Assembly: GCA_014621425.1 (NCBI GenBank)
Contig: JAANBB010000228.1
Span: 1-62,751, forward strand
DNA length: 62,751 bases
Direction: 5' to 3'
Source of the DNA: Cylindrodendrum hubeiense
Taxonomy: Eukaryota; Ascomycota; Sordariomycetes; Hypocreales; Nectriaceae
The first letter of the stretch is position 1. The number at the start of each line of letters is the position of its first letter. This document shows positions 22,441 through 33,587 of the stretch, piece after piece. Below the pieces are notes generated by a model. The model was not told the DNA's origin. It saw nothing but the letters and a program-made list of their open reading frames with translations, and did no database searches. Both the position numbers and the translations under genes were made by a program.

Positions 22441-23221
22441 CCTAGAGCCGGAACGCCAAACGCCTTGCGAGCAGCGCAGAAGCAAACGCAGAAGGGAATG
22501 CGAAAGGCAGCGCAGAAGGGAATACAAAAAGGAAAAAAAGGACAAGTCGAGAGCCGGAAAGTGTCTTCAATATCCGCTGGGATGTTGATAGAGTTCGAGA
22601 CTGTGTTGTGGTGAGGGCCGAATTGTCGTTGGATGGTGTTGAAGTAGGTGATAGACTAGGTTGACAAAGTTGACAAGTTGGTGAGAAAAGAGGGAGTTGC
22701 TAGGGCTGTGAGAATGAATGAAGTTGAATGAGAGACAGGGACAGAAGGAAAGAATGAAAGAAGGAAGACTGTTCCTTGTGGCGATGGCTGGAGTGGGTGG
22801 TTGATGAAGAAGACGAGGAAAGGAGAGAAAATCCGAACAAGTCGAGACGCGATGTGGGTTTTGTTGGCAGGACTCGTAGGCAGCAGCCGTAAACAAGTGG
22901 CAGGCGTGTGAAGCAACCGGACCGTTGGCGGCTGGCAGAGCTGTGTTCACAGCCGTCTGTTCTGTCACTCTGGTTGACAGTGAATCATGGATAAGCAGAG
23001 TCTGGCTAAGCTGGTCGCGACCGAAACGCGTTGAGGTAGAGAAGGCTGAGAGCGCCAAGCCACAGGTGTGGCTGTGTCGTGTGGCTGACTCACTGTGCTC
23101 AGTCAGAGCGAGGCTGGGAAAACTTGAGTGTGGCATCCAAACATCAACTTTTGGCTCGCTGTGCCACGAGACGACTCCCTCCGCCCCATTCTACCTCGCC
23201 AATAGCTGAAATACCGTCAAA

Positions 23222-24009
23222 ATGGTACGTATTGCCCCTCAAGGACCTCCTGACCGGCGTGGCTAACTGTCATGTAGGCTCGAAACTCGGAAAAGGCGCA
23301 GTCTATGCTGTTTCGCTTCCGCGAAGCCCAAGCAGCTGACCTCGGCATCATCGACGTTGGCCGTACGCGCCGCCCTAAGCTCATTACCGAAGTCGAAGTC
23401 GTCCCCGCCTGCGAGAAATGGCGTGGCCAGGTTCTCAAGGAGATCTCGCGCAAGATGTCGCGGATCCAGGACCCCGTCCTGAGCGACTACCAGATCCGCG
23501 ACCTGAACGATGAGATCAACAAACTCATGCGCGAGAAACACATGTGGGAAGTGCAGATACGGAATTTAGGCGGTCCGAACTACATGCGCGGCGGCGGCAA
23601 GATTTACGACGAACAAGGGCGTGAGATACCAGGCGGCGGCAAGGGATACCGGTACTTTGGACGAGCGCGCGAGCTCCCAGGTGTCAAAGAGCTGTTCGAA
23701 GCAGCGAGGAGTAAGGGCCAAGACGACAAACCGCTGGAGGAGAGCAAAGACCTGCGGCGCAATGTGGACGCGGCATACTACGGCTACGCACCTGACGAGG
23801 AGGACGACAAGCTGCTGGAGTATGAGGCAGAGAAGGAACGACAGGCAGTTGAGCACATGATGCGGACCGGACCGAAGGGAACGCCTGATGGCTGGGAGCC
23901 GCTTCCGGGAGATGCAGGTGACGGAGAGACGTGGGAGCTGCCCACGTTGGACGAGGTGCAAGAGGAGTTGATCGAGCGGAGGCGGCGGAAGTTGCTGGAG
24001 CAGCTGTGA
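23222..24009 (+). CDS. ISY1: Pre-mRNA splicing factor ISY1 (Cwf12)
   Basis: The first coding exon is just the ATG (23222-23224). A 53-bp intron (GTACGT...GCTAAC...GTAG) is followed by exon 2, 23278-24009, giving 244 residues. The start MARNSEKAQSMLFRFREAQ and the blocks VVPACEKWRGQVLKEI, SDYQIRDLNDEINKL and GKGYRYFGRA are diagnostic of Isy1. This is an NTC/Prp19-associated protein that supports the catalytic steps and fidelity of the spliceosome in the nucleus. The C-terminal third is acidic and ends in a basic helix (ERRRRKLLEQL). Without the mini-exon the first ATG would fall inside the conserved N-terminus, so the split start is well supported. Confidence 0.95.
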
Positions 24010-27000
24010 GGGATGGAGGAAGATGACAGGAAAAGGAGATTTCACAGAAGTTACCATACCTGGACCTGGAATCATGAGTCGATATACTGGCTTATTGATG
24101 GGACAGCAAACTGGCTGGATGATTCACATCCGGTAGTTCTGCTGTGCCAAGGACATCTCACGCCGAGGACAGTTCGGCTTCCTCCGTGGTCTACCGGACT
24201 AAGTCTCCCGCCATTGAGACCTCGACAGAAGATGGATGGGCATGACTACGTCAACTGTCATGATCAACTGTCATGCTTATGCTACGACGGTGCTCTTAGT
24301 CGTGCTTACTGATTAGAATCTGCGAGGCACGAGGACGAGAAGACGCACACATCTACGATGGATAATTGGACGAGAAAGGAAGGGACGGTTGTTTGCTTGT
24401 TGGGACGGCAGTGCAGGTTGCACTGCAGAGCGCATATGTATCAAGATCCTGGCGTTTCGGGTTGAATTGATTAGTTGAGCCGGGCTGGCTCCTGACGGTA
24501 TCGAATGCAAAAAGGCGGAAAGCATAGAATATTCAATTGCAATGATGACACAATGACGTCGCACCGGAGAATAATTGCCGAGGGATTACGGGGTTGTCCT
24601 GGATCTCTTGTACATGGAAGATTTTTACTTGCCCATCGGTGTATCTCGTTTCCGTGGCGGCTTTGCACATCGCCATATCCCGTTTCCAACAGGCGTTAGA
24701 AACCCGGCGAGTCGGGACAGGGAAGCACGCGAGGGCGCGACAAAACGGTCAACGGTATGAGGATCAACGTGAAGATCAGTGGATTGCGCTGCAGAGATGA
24801 AACCGCGGCGTCTTCTTTGGTCTCGTAAGGTGAGGGCTGATCGAATTGCACTGCTGGAACTGACTGCAGTGGACGATTGTTTCGGCAGCGTTGTTTGGAT
24901 TGTCGATCAGAGGATTCGGGTCCGAGAGCACAGGCCGGGGTGGTTGTGCAGCTGGGGTTGCAATTAGGAGAGCTCCACCCGTTCATAAATTGCAATTCGT
25001 GAGTGGTCGCGGTAAGGCTGTCAAAAGCAATGAGCTAGACGCATGAACCCGTTTGCGGGCGGGACTGGACCGGGGTGAGGCCTGGAGATGAGTTTGTTTG
25101 TCGTCTGGTTTAAGTGCGCACGGGTACAGACGAGGCACTGTGGCGGCGCTGGGGCAGGATGCAGGATTTGGGTAGTGTGACGCGGATTGTGCCCGGATCA
25201 TGGGCAAAAAAAGGAACGAGGAACAAACTGGACAAAGCCATGGAAGATGGACGGCACGAATCGTCGTTTCAGGGCCGACGGGCGTTTCAGCTGGAGCCGT
25301 GGCGGACATGGAGAGACGATCGTCATCCCGCCATGTGACAGGTAGTTAGTTACTACGTAGTAGGTTGGTAGGCAAGGTAGGCTGCGCGGGCGGAGAGGGG
25401 ACCCGACCTGACAGTGATGATGGACAGTCAGATTTGATCTCATCAGGCCCGTCATCCTGGAGAGACGACGTGTGGATGGGTGAGAAATCCAGACGGCGAC
25501 CCCTTGTCGGTCCCTGTCAGTTCTCTCATGGTTCCCCTGGTCCCCAGGATCGATCCCCTGGCCACGAGCTGCCGGTTCGGGCGTGGATAGGCCACCTGGG
25601 CGACGACGAACGGGGACAGTGTCACAGTGACGGTGGGTGCCCTGGGTGCCCTGGGTGCCCCTTTTGGTGGTGCGTGCAAGTCTGGGTGCGATCCGGGTGC
25701 AGTCTTTCCTCCACAGGCGGCGGCGGCTCTCTGTTTCCTCGAGGAATCCAGGGTCTCGGGTCTGGGCATTCGGCCTTGGCTGATGCTGTAGCTGGCCCAC
25801 GCGACGGGGTCCCCTTTTTCCCATGCAAGGTACGGACGGAGTCCCATCGGCCGCCCGAACTGGCTGGGATATTTCCCGTCAGCGTCTAGTCTGGGGGCCG
25901 GGTTCATTTCTGGGTCATTTCTGGGCCATTTCTGGTCCGGTGTTTTTGGGGAGAGTGGTGGGAGTGGAGCGGGAGCGAACATGCATGCTCGCAGGCTTGG
26001 ACGTCCTACACAGTGGCTCCCATTCTCGCCAGCGACTCTTTTGCGCCCTTCTGGAATGTCTTCCCCTTCCTCCTCGTCCTCCTCGTCTTTGTCCTGGATC
26101 GAGACCGACGACAGCGAGTGGCTGTGACACTGCACACCCTCTCTTCGCCCCTCTTGCCGCTGCCGTCCGGCATTTGCGCCAATCCGCCCTCCGTTCCAAG
26201 GCGCAGCCCTTCTCTTGCAGCCAGTCTCTTTCAGCTTATTTTTGTCTTTTGTGCCAGAAACAGAACACGCCAACTCCGGGGCCCGTGGCAGTGGCAGTGT
26301 CAGCGTCGTCTGGTTATCGACCGCTCACAGTCCTTATTTCTCTGCTATTCCCCCGCCGTCTGCGACATCCCTTTGGCGATCCTTTCGATCCTTCCGGTCC
26401 TTGAACCCCCTCTATTTCCTTTATTCCCTCTTGTGCCCTCTATTTCCACAGTGTTGGTCCCCAGTTGCGCGCCCGACAAAGTGGTTGCGCTCGGAGCCTT
26501 CGTCTCTTCAAATCTCAACGACCCCGCGACGGCGCAGTTCCAGCCCCTGAGAACCTCTTTAGCACCAACACCCGCGCTCTTGGTTGCAGCCCGCGCCGCG
26601 ACTACGTACCTGGCTTCTGCCCAAGCGTGCCGAGACACCAACAAGGGAACTGCAAGGGAACGAAATCGGGAACAACAGCTACTGAGACATAAACCTGTCA
26701 TGATTCCTGGTCCCGAATCATCACAGTAACATACCTTAATCATTCCATTCACACTTGTCCATCTTTCAGCTTGTCAATTTCATTCCCGCAAGACGCCTCA
26801 GCGGGCCTCGTGCACACACCATCTCGGACGACACCACACGATCCGCTACGCTACTATACGCTACCGACACTACTTACTGTACGATTAAATCACCACCACC
26901 CTCCCCCCCGGCAATTTGCGCCTCGTGCGCCTCACGCCGCCTTCGTTAAACCGGGCCAGTTCCCCAGGTCTTGACGAATCTGGACGAGTTTAGAACATCA

Positions 27001-27086
27001 GAAGAAGGTCCAAGAGAAAGAACAAAGTGGGCTTCGCATGCGCACCTACACGCGCGCGCCCCAGCTCCCTTCAACATCCTCCCACA
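24010..27086. other. Gene-poor stretch and leader, 3.1 kb
   Basis: No ORF has a recognisable domain. From about 26,000 the plus strand is rich in CT and behaves like the leader of the gene starting at 27087; it contains several upstream ATGs, including an open frame at 26013-26729 with no protein-like family. A 9-bp triple repeat lies at 25635-25660 and a 12-bp palindrome at 25351-25362. Confidence 0.45.
25635..25660. repeat. GGGTGCCCT, three tandem copies
   Basis: 9-bp units start at 25635, 25644 and 25653. Simple short tandem in intergenic DNA. Confidence 0.85.
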
Positions 27087-29466
27087 ATGGTCTCCTTCTT
27101 CGGCATCAAGATTGGGGGCGACAAGAAGAAGTCCCAGTAAGCAGCTCTGCAATTTCCCCCTCTTTCATTTCTGTCATGAAGTCACCTCCTAACCACGCAA
27201 TGCCTTTAGCGACAAGCAAAAACAATCCTCGCGACAGATTCAGCACCTGAACGACCAAGGTAACCCCAGAGACCTGCGCCGCCTTACGAACAACTTCTCA
27301 CGTCCAGGCCGTCCCGATACATCATGTTCCACCAACGATCCCACCCAATGGCGCGCACCGTACATGGGAGGAGGTTCAGGCGCTGCCGCCTCCTCCATGG
27401 TTGACCTGGCGGCGCCCCGAGCTCCAGGTCTCGGAAGCTCGCGATTTCACTCGTCAGATCTCAACCTCAACACCCGCTTCAATGGAAGCTCTACGAGCCT
27501 CGCCATGCCAGGACCCATTGGCGGCGCTGCCTCAAACAGACCAGGAACCCCCACGAGACCGGGTACGGCAACCTCCAGGAAGACTGAATGGGATAACCCT
27601 TTCCATGTACACTTCGGTGGCAAGGACTCGGCGGGCAATACGCCTATATCACCTATTGCAGGAAAGAACTCCCTGGACCAGTTCGAGTTTGGCGTTGGGG
27701 CCGACCATACTAGAAACACGAGCGCCGGTAGTCAACCTATTAACGGATATCCCTCCCCGCCGCCGTCAGTTCTCAGCGCCGACCAGCCTTTTTCTCCCTT
27801 GAGTTCGGATGGCCGTCCCTCTAGCAGTCGTCGCAACGCCCCTAGCGCCCTCCGCAACGTCGAAATCACTGGTCCCAGGGCGCTGCCCAGCCCAGCAGCA
27901 TCAGTGCTTCGAACGAGTGAGGACGTCTGGGATATACCCGTGATTCGAAATGTCCAGGCTAAGCGTGACACACTGACGTTCCACACGCCACGGAGAACGA
28001 GCTTCTCCATGGAGGTCGACGACGTGGACAAGAACAAGCCGACGAAACCAATGGTGGAGGGTCTGGCAGGCAACTTTACTGCCTTTGACTTTGGCGACAA
28101 CGTGAGGAGAGGAAGCGAGAGTAAGAACAGCCTGGAGGCTCCCAGCATCGACAGTCTCAGAAGTATTAGCCCGACAGGCGGTGTTGGCCCACGGTCGTTT
28201 GGAACAGCGAGAACCGCCAGTCCCCTTCGATCAATGCAGTCGACTCCATCATTGTCCAATGAGCCGAGAACTAGGGAACGGAACACTAGCGACGCACCGT
28301 CCGCGCTATCATCAACTCACGAGTCCATCAGTCGACAGTCTCCGGTACCACCAGCACCACCTGCCCACCCCCAGGAGCTCGATCTCCTCTTTCGCCCGAT
28401 AGCACAAGCTGCTCCTACATCCCCCATCCCGGCGCCACCCAAAAACACGACTATCCGATCAACCAACGCAGCCCCAGCCTCTGCATACGGCGTACACCCG
28501 GGTTACATGTCCCGTCCTCTCGACCCTCCACCTCGCGGTTTCCGGCCCCGCGTTGATTCGGACTCTCGCCGCCGACCCCCCAACGGCCTCCGTGTACCGC
28601 CATCACTTGTCGACCGGTCGGGAGGCGGGAGCATCAGCAGTCTCAATAGTGTTCCTGGGAGTCTGCGAAGCCCTTACGGCCCTCCCCCTGACGAGGGTAG
28701 TTACATGCGTGCCGAGCCTTCACCACGACCACCCCCTGAAGCTCGCGCTGAGAGTCCTTTCGCTCGGCCAGTAATTGAGGGAGATTTCCCTGTTCAAAAG
28801 GGTCTTCCCCGCGGACGCAGACCCCCGGCTTTGGACGGTCTTTCACCCGAGCCCGGTGGTCTGGGGCCTAGGATGCAGCAGCGCCAGCGTCCTATGTACC
28901 CTCCCCCGAAGGCTGAGCCTTCACCCACAAGCAACTCGAGGTCTAAGAACAGCACTGAAGACAACAGTTACTCTCTTCCCAACTGGAACGACTTCGACCG
29001 CGCATCTCCTCACCGATCCGCCATGATTGCCCCTCTTTCTCCCTTCCGCACCGATGCTCAACTTCCGCACACTCCCCCTGCCGACGATACTCGCCGGACT
29101 ATGTTTACCTCTTCTCCCATCTCCCCGAAACCTCCTAGCCTCCCCTCGCCCTCCTTCTCCTCGCTCCAGACGTCCATCTCCAGCTCCAGCGAGAACCTCG
29201 CCAAAAGTTTCGAGATGGCTTCTGAAACTATCGCAACCAACGCCACCAGCGAGTATGGCAACTACCCCCGCAACAGGCCACTGATCTCTCCCGTCATGGG
29301 TGACTTCTCCCGCCCCTTAAGCCCTGGCTACACCCGTATGGAAGCCGTGAAGGCCCCCCCGCGCCCGAGCCCCATTACCCTCCCTCCCTCCAAGGACACG
29401 GAGCGAGACAGGAGCCGGACGCCAACGATCGCCCCCGTGGACCAGTTTAGTCCCGGCTTTATCTGA
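27087..29466 (+). CDS. Conserved Ser/Pro-rich protein of unknown function
   Basis: Exon 1 is 27087-27136 and starts MVSFFGIKIGGDKKK. A 73-bp intron begins GTAAGC; without splicing, TAA follows at once. Exon 2 is 27210-29466, giving 768 residues. A second candidate intron, 27260-27307 (GTAACC, CTTAC branch, CCAG), is 48 bp and frame-neutral, so two isoforms are possible. After the basic N-terminal peptide the protein is low-complexity, rich in Ser, Pro, Arg and Gly, with short conserved-looking islands such as SSDLNLNTRFNGSSTSL and KTEWDNPFHVHF. There is no catalytic motif or membrane span. The architecture resembles a disordered scaffold, but I do not recognise its role. A long CT-rich leader suggests translational or developmental regulation. 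Confidence 0.75.
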
Positions 29467-29995
29467 CCGACCCAAGTGCAATGGATGAACAAAAGGTGTT
29501 CAGTGAGATGAGTTGGATGATACCTTGATGACAAGATGTGGACATGCAATTTCTTGGCCAAAACCTCTACGTGTGGTCTTTTATGTGAGTTTCTCTCAGG
29601 CGAAGCGAATATCTTGTCTATTAGATGTACTGTATATAGCGTTGGATTTTTCTTCTTCTTGTATATAATTGCCAGGAAGGCAATATTAGTGATAATGTCT
29701 AAGGAAAGGGGTTGTTATTGGCTCATGGCTGGGTTAGCCAAGCTGGACGCGACACTCGTTGGAACCAAATGTCTGGACTTGTGGATTGAGATCTGGAAGT
29801 TATGGATTTTTAATTTGTCCTCCGTTCTACCGTTTTTGTTTTGCCCTGTGAAAACTCCTGATGATGCAAGCCCCCTCGCTCCCAATATAAGTAAGTACAA
29901 ATTCGGTCTCGTATCTTCATCATATCAACTAGAGCACTGAGCTCCAGGTCCAACACAATCCACGCCCCTTTCATCGCAGGGTCCTTCCCTAGCAT
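29467..29995. other. Convergent intergenic gap, 529 bp
   Basis: 3' flanks of the Ser/Pro-rich gene and the CysA-type gene. T-rich, with no supported gene. Confidence 0.5.
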
Positions 29996-31570
29996 CTAGT
30001 TGAGGAACAGCCTCAGGTTGCCGCCGATGTGCTTGAGGTCGAGCAGGAACGAGTCATGGCCGAACAAGCTCATCTCCTCACTCAGCTCCATGTGGGTGAC
30101 GTTGCGGTTTCCGGTGAGGCGAACGGCCTCAGCGACCTCGCGTTGCTGCCAGGCGGGGAACAGGATGTCGCTGGCGACGCCCATGACCAGTGTCGGGGTG
30201 TCGCGCAGCGGGGCGAGGCCGAGGATGAGGTCCTCGGGAGGGCGTGAGGAGCCAGGGATGGGCGTGTCCATGTCGTCAATCTGCGAGCCAGGCTGCTCCT
30301 CGTAGGGCTGTGCAGGGAGGGTAAGGCTGCAGGCGGCTTCCGGGATGGTGGAGGCGATACCCGAGGCGAGCTGGTGTTCACGCTCGTCGCGGCGCTCGAG
30401 CATGGCGAGTTGGCTCTCGCGGCCGAGGTCGAACAGGTCCATGGCCTTGCTGACGTACAGCAAGCTGTTCGGATCATGGTTAAGGCACCACTTCTCGCCG
30501 GCGTGGTCAAGGTATGTCTCAACGAGGAAGTCGGGGCAAAGCGCCGGGGGCTTGCTCGGGTCCGCGCGCCGGCGGCCGAAGCGCTGCTCCCACTCCGGGC
30601 CGGAGCGGTAGGTGACGGTGGCGATTTCGCGGGCGAGCTTCATGCCGGCGTGGGGCGGGACCTGGCCGTAGTAGAAGCCGCGGTTCCAGTTGGGGTCCAT
30701 CATGAGGACCTGGCGCTGGGTGTGTCGCATGGCGATGCTGTATGGGTGGCTGCGAGCGCAGCCGCTGATGGAGACGATGCGGCCGACACGCGAGGGGAAT
30801 AGCACGCCGGCGGCGAGTGACTGCATGCCGCCCATGCTGGAACCGACGCTGGCATATAGCTTGTCGACGCCGAGTGAGTCGAGCAGGCGGAACTGAGCGC
30901 GCACCATGTCCTGCATCGTCAGGATCGGGAACCGAGTGGCGTAGCGCTCGCCGTTGCCCGGGTCGATGCTGCTGGGTCCCGTAGAGCCGTAGCAGCCGCC
31001 AATGACGTTTGTGCAGATGACATGGTACTTGTTTGTGTCGAGAGGGCCTCCTGGACCGATGAACTTCTCCCACCAGCCAGGTGCGGGATTGGCCTCGGTG
31101 GAGTGGGCGTGCGACGAGGCGGACAGGCCGGTGTGGAGGAGGATGACGTTGGACTTGTCGGCGTTCATCTCGCCCCAAGACTCGTAGGCGATGTTGAACT
31201 CGGGCAGGGTGCCGCCCCAATCGAGCAGCAGGGAGTCTTTGCAGTGGTAGTTTTGCGTGGCGCCGGATGTGTATGAGGGCTCGGGGCCAGAGTCGCTACT
31301 AGAGTCGACGTTGACCTTCTTGCCAGCGCCTAGCTTTGCAGTTCGGGTTTCGAGAGCGTCGAGGCAGGGGAATGACATGGCCGGGTTTGAGGCGGCACCT
31401 GACATGCGAGAGGACGACGAGTGAAGTTGGCGAGCTCCATTGCGGCCATGGAGTTGGGTATATCGCTGGGTTTCGACGAGGCATGGGCGCGCGCCATTGA
31501 GAGTCGTTGGTGAAGCGAGGGCGCTCTGGAGACGGCGGCCCGTCGCGGCGAGGGTCCGAGAAGACCTCAT
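29996..31570 (-). CDS. cysA: CysA-type serine O-acyltransferase (MetX/homoserine acetyltransferase family), mitochondrial
   Basis: A single exon of 524 residues from the ATG at 31570; the frame is open further up but has no other ATG. Residues 1-60 are rich in Arg, Ser and Ala without acids, a likely mitochondrial presequence. The alpha/beta-hydrolase core shows [14 protein letters not shown] and nucleophile Ser245 in GSSMGG, with Asp468 in ASDILFP and His505 in FGHDSF completing the triad. Overall it resembles the Aspergillus nidulans CysA / S. pombe Cys2 branch, in which MetX-like enzymes acylate L-serine as the first step of cysteine synthesis. This differs from yeast-type Met2. Homoserine acetyltransferase activity is the alternative, since the substrate cannot be read with certainty. 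Confidence 0.85.
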   Translation of the reverse strand: MRSSRTLAATGRRLQSALASPTTLNGARPCLVETQRYTQLHGRNGARQLHSSSSRMSGAASNPAMSFPCLDALETRTAKLGAGKKVNVDSSSDSGPEPSYTSGATQNYHCKDSLLLDWGGTLPEFNIAYESWGEMNADKSNVILLHTGLSASSHAHSTEANPAPGWWEKFIGPGGPLDTNKYHVICTNVIGGCYGSTGPSSIDPGNGERYATRFPILTMQDMVRAQFRLLDSLGVDKLYASVGSSMGGMQSLAAGVLFPSRVGRIVSISGCARSHPYSIAMRHTQRQVLMMDPNWNRGFYYGQVPPHAGMKLAREIATVTYRSGPEWEQRFGRRRADPSKPPALCPDFLVETYLDHAGEKWCLNHDPNSLLYVSKAMDLFDLGRESQLAMLERRDEREHQLASGIASTIPEAACSLTLPAQPYEEQPGSQIDDMDTPIPGSSRPPEDLILGLAPLRDTPTLVMGVASDILFPAWQQREVAEAVRLTGNRNVTHMELSEEMSLFGHDSFLLDLKHIGGNLRLFLN

Positions 31571-32077
31571 GGCGGTATGGATGTTCGAGGCAGAGGAGAT
31601 GAAGGAGGAGAAGGATAATTGGGTGCCATGGATTAACAATTGCGAGGTTTGTAATCGCTGCGCTGAGAGCGTCGGCTTCTAAGTGCACACGCCGACGCCG
31701 CTCCCGGCCGATGCAGGCAAGGTGGGGCAAAAACGACGGCTACCGGGCCCGCGTGCATGACGCCATTCCACGTGAGATAAGACCCGGATTGATGCGTATC
31801 GATAAGATAAGGCATGAAGACTCCGCCGCAATCCGGAGGCATCCAGTACACGTGCAGTCCAGGCAGCCAGTGGCTCGATTGACGTCAGGATCTCAGTACG
31901 TCACTTAGTCATTGTTCACACCTCTGCCTGAAGTTCAATAAACAGCTGCCTCATCCGGATTTAGTTGTACATGGAACGCGTCACCTTTTAACTCTACTCA
32001 CGGCCCACGATTCCAACAACAATTACAGCCTTCCTTTCTCCCATTTCCCCCCACTTGTGTCTTGCTTACTTCCGCAC
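31571..32077. promoter_or_regulatory. Divergent promoter with three GATAAG motifs
   Basis: A 507-bp head-to-head gap between the CysA-type gene and the conserved unknown gene. GATAAG occurs at 31776-31781 and as an overlapping pair at 31801-31811, preceded by TATC. These match fungal GATA-factor sites (HGATAR), which mediate nitrogen or iron control in moulds. They sit about 205-240 bp upstream of the CysA-type ATG. Function is inferred only. Confidence 0.4.
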
Positions 32078-33258
32078 ATGCTGCTATATCTCGCCATCTT
32101 CTTCCTGAGCTACATCATCATGGCCAACATCCTCCCTCGATCCGTGATTAATAGCCTCCGAGGGCTTCAGGTCCAGGGCGGTGCCCGCCAAAGCGATGCC
32201 TTTGACAATGATTCTTCCTTCAGCCCGTCGCCCATCGACATCGTTGTGGCTAGAATCATGATGACACGGGGCATAAAGCTGCCGCCGGACGTGGTTGACA
32301 TGATTTTCGACCACGCTGGGTACTGGGCTCACTCAAGCAACGAATTCGATTTCATAGCTGAGCAGCAGAATCGTCTGAAAGTCATAGGAAACTCGCCCCA
32401 CAACAACAAGCTCATTGTGAGTCTCATTACCTAGAAAGTGCCGATATTCCAAGCGCTTTTGCTGACATGTCTCACAGCTTCGCGGATACCCTGTGGGCTT
32501 GACAGGACTCACAGACGCCAACGATAAGGAGCTCGCTGAGGAGTTGGCGTGGGATAAGAACGAGGCCAACCCGCTACCGCTTAGCAGGGAGCGTGATCCC
32601 GAATACTTCAAAAAGCTACCCAACTACCCCACCCCTAGACTTATCAGCCCTGTCCGCAAGGTTGTATTTTCAATCCGCAGTGGAGACCAGGGATGGGGAG
32701 GTGAATCTGCAAACCGAGGAACGTTCAAAGGCTCCTGGACCTGGTTCGAGGCTGGGCTGGAGAGGTTCGATGCCGATCAGACTTGTAAGTCGTCCTGCCA
32801 ACTGTCATTTAGGAATTAATCTAACCGCACAAGGCGACCCCCAATGCACCTACGACGTACGATTCAAGTCACCCTCGTCCAAAGAATCACCGCTACCCGT
32901 CTGCGGTCTACGTTCTTTGCATCCCGAAGTAGAGCCAATCCCCGACAAAGAGGGCAAATTCCAGTACAAGCATCCGCTTAGTGGTAACCCCACCCTGGAA
33001 ATCCAGCGTAACAAGTCAGCAACTAGGGCCCCCCAAGATCATGTGGTCACATGGTCGTATCTAGACGATATCAGGGGCGATTCGGAAGAGGCCATTAAGA
33101 TTGATGAGCAGCAGGGCAGGGGGCGGGAGACCCTAGATGGGTCATTTGTGAGGAACTTGAAGATGGGAGATGTGATTACGATATGGGCAAAGGCGAGGTT
33201 TCCAGGCTGGGCCAATACCATTGAGAAGGTCAAGCTAGATGTCTACTGGGCAGTTTAA
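32078..33258 (+). CDS. Conserved fungal protein of unknown function
   Basis: Exons 32078-32416, 32478-32784 and 32834-33258 give 356 residues. An internal ATG at 32120 would give 342 and remove a hydrophobic N-terminal stretch, so either a signal anchor or no anchor is possible. Conserved-looking blocks are LPPDVVDMIFDHAGYWAHSS, NYPTPRLISPVRKVVFSI, GSWTWFEAGLERFDADQ and CTYDVRFKSPSSK. The same arrangement is common in uncharacterised ascomycete proteins. The first block resembles an F-box-like helix, and the rest is likely a beta-rich module. Intron 2 has a CTAACC branch site 7 bp from its acceptor. I assign no function. Confidence 0.8.
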
Positions 33259-33587
33259 GTAGGGAGGTTCATGAGTTCGGCTTTCACAACGAAGGATATC
33301 GGTAGAGATTGAGGCCACATGGCATAGATCTATTTGAACTGAAAGAAGAATTTGGGTGTGAGATTGATTTCAGGACCGGTGTAACTTGGCGCTGACGGCT
33401 GCTACGTCCAATTTTTGTAACCCCTCGCACGCCCATCCTTAATTTCTAAACACATGACCAGTAAATGTACAACAAGCCAAGTAAAATGGAGTCGCCTCCA
33501 ACCCCCAAAGAAATGAACAATAATCCACACCGAGTCACTCATCAAACCACCCACAACTCCCATCAAACCATACCCGTATCTCATGTT
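33259..33587. other. Convergent intergenic gap, 329 bp
   Basis: 3' flanks of two converging genes. Nothing else is seen. Confidence 0.5.

Larger units (their letters stand above)
21353..23221. other. WBP1-ISY1 intergenic region, 1.9 kb
   Basis: Contains the possible minus-strand ORF and two direct-repeat blocks (22263-22332 and 22353-22440) listed separately. The minus strand is notably CT-rich between 22500 and 23200. The ISY1 promoter must lie at the right end. Confidence 0.5.

Noticed and set aside
25198..26273. Minus-strand ORFs of 208 and 273 codons before the Ser/Pro-rich gene
   Set aside because: Arg/Pro/Gly-rich, no hydrophobic core or family; they are complements of a CT-rich leader on the plus strand.
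29996..31570. Yeast-type Met2 homoserine acetyltransferase
   Set aside because: The [11 protein letters not shown] block, length and mitochondrial presequence fit the CysA/Cys2 branch better; kept only as an alternative.
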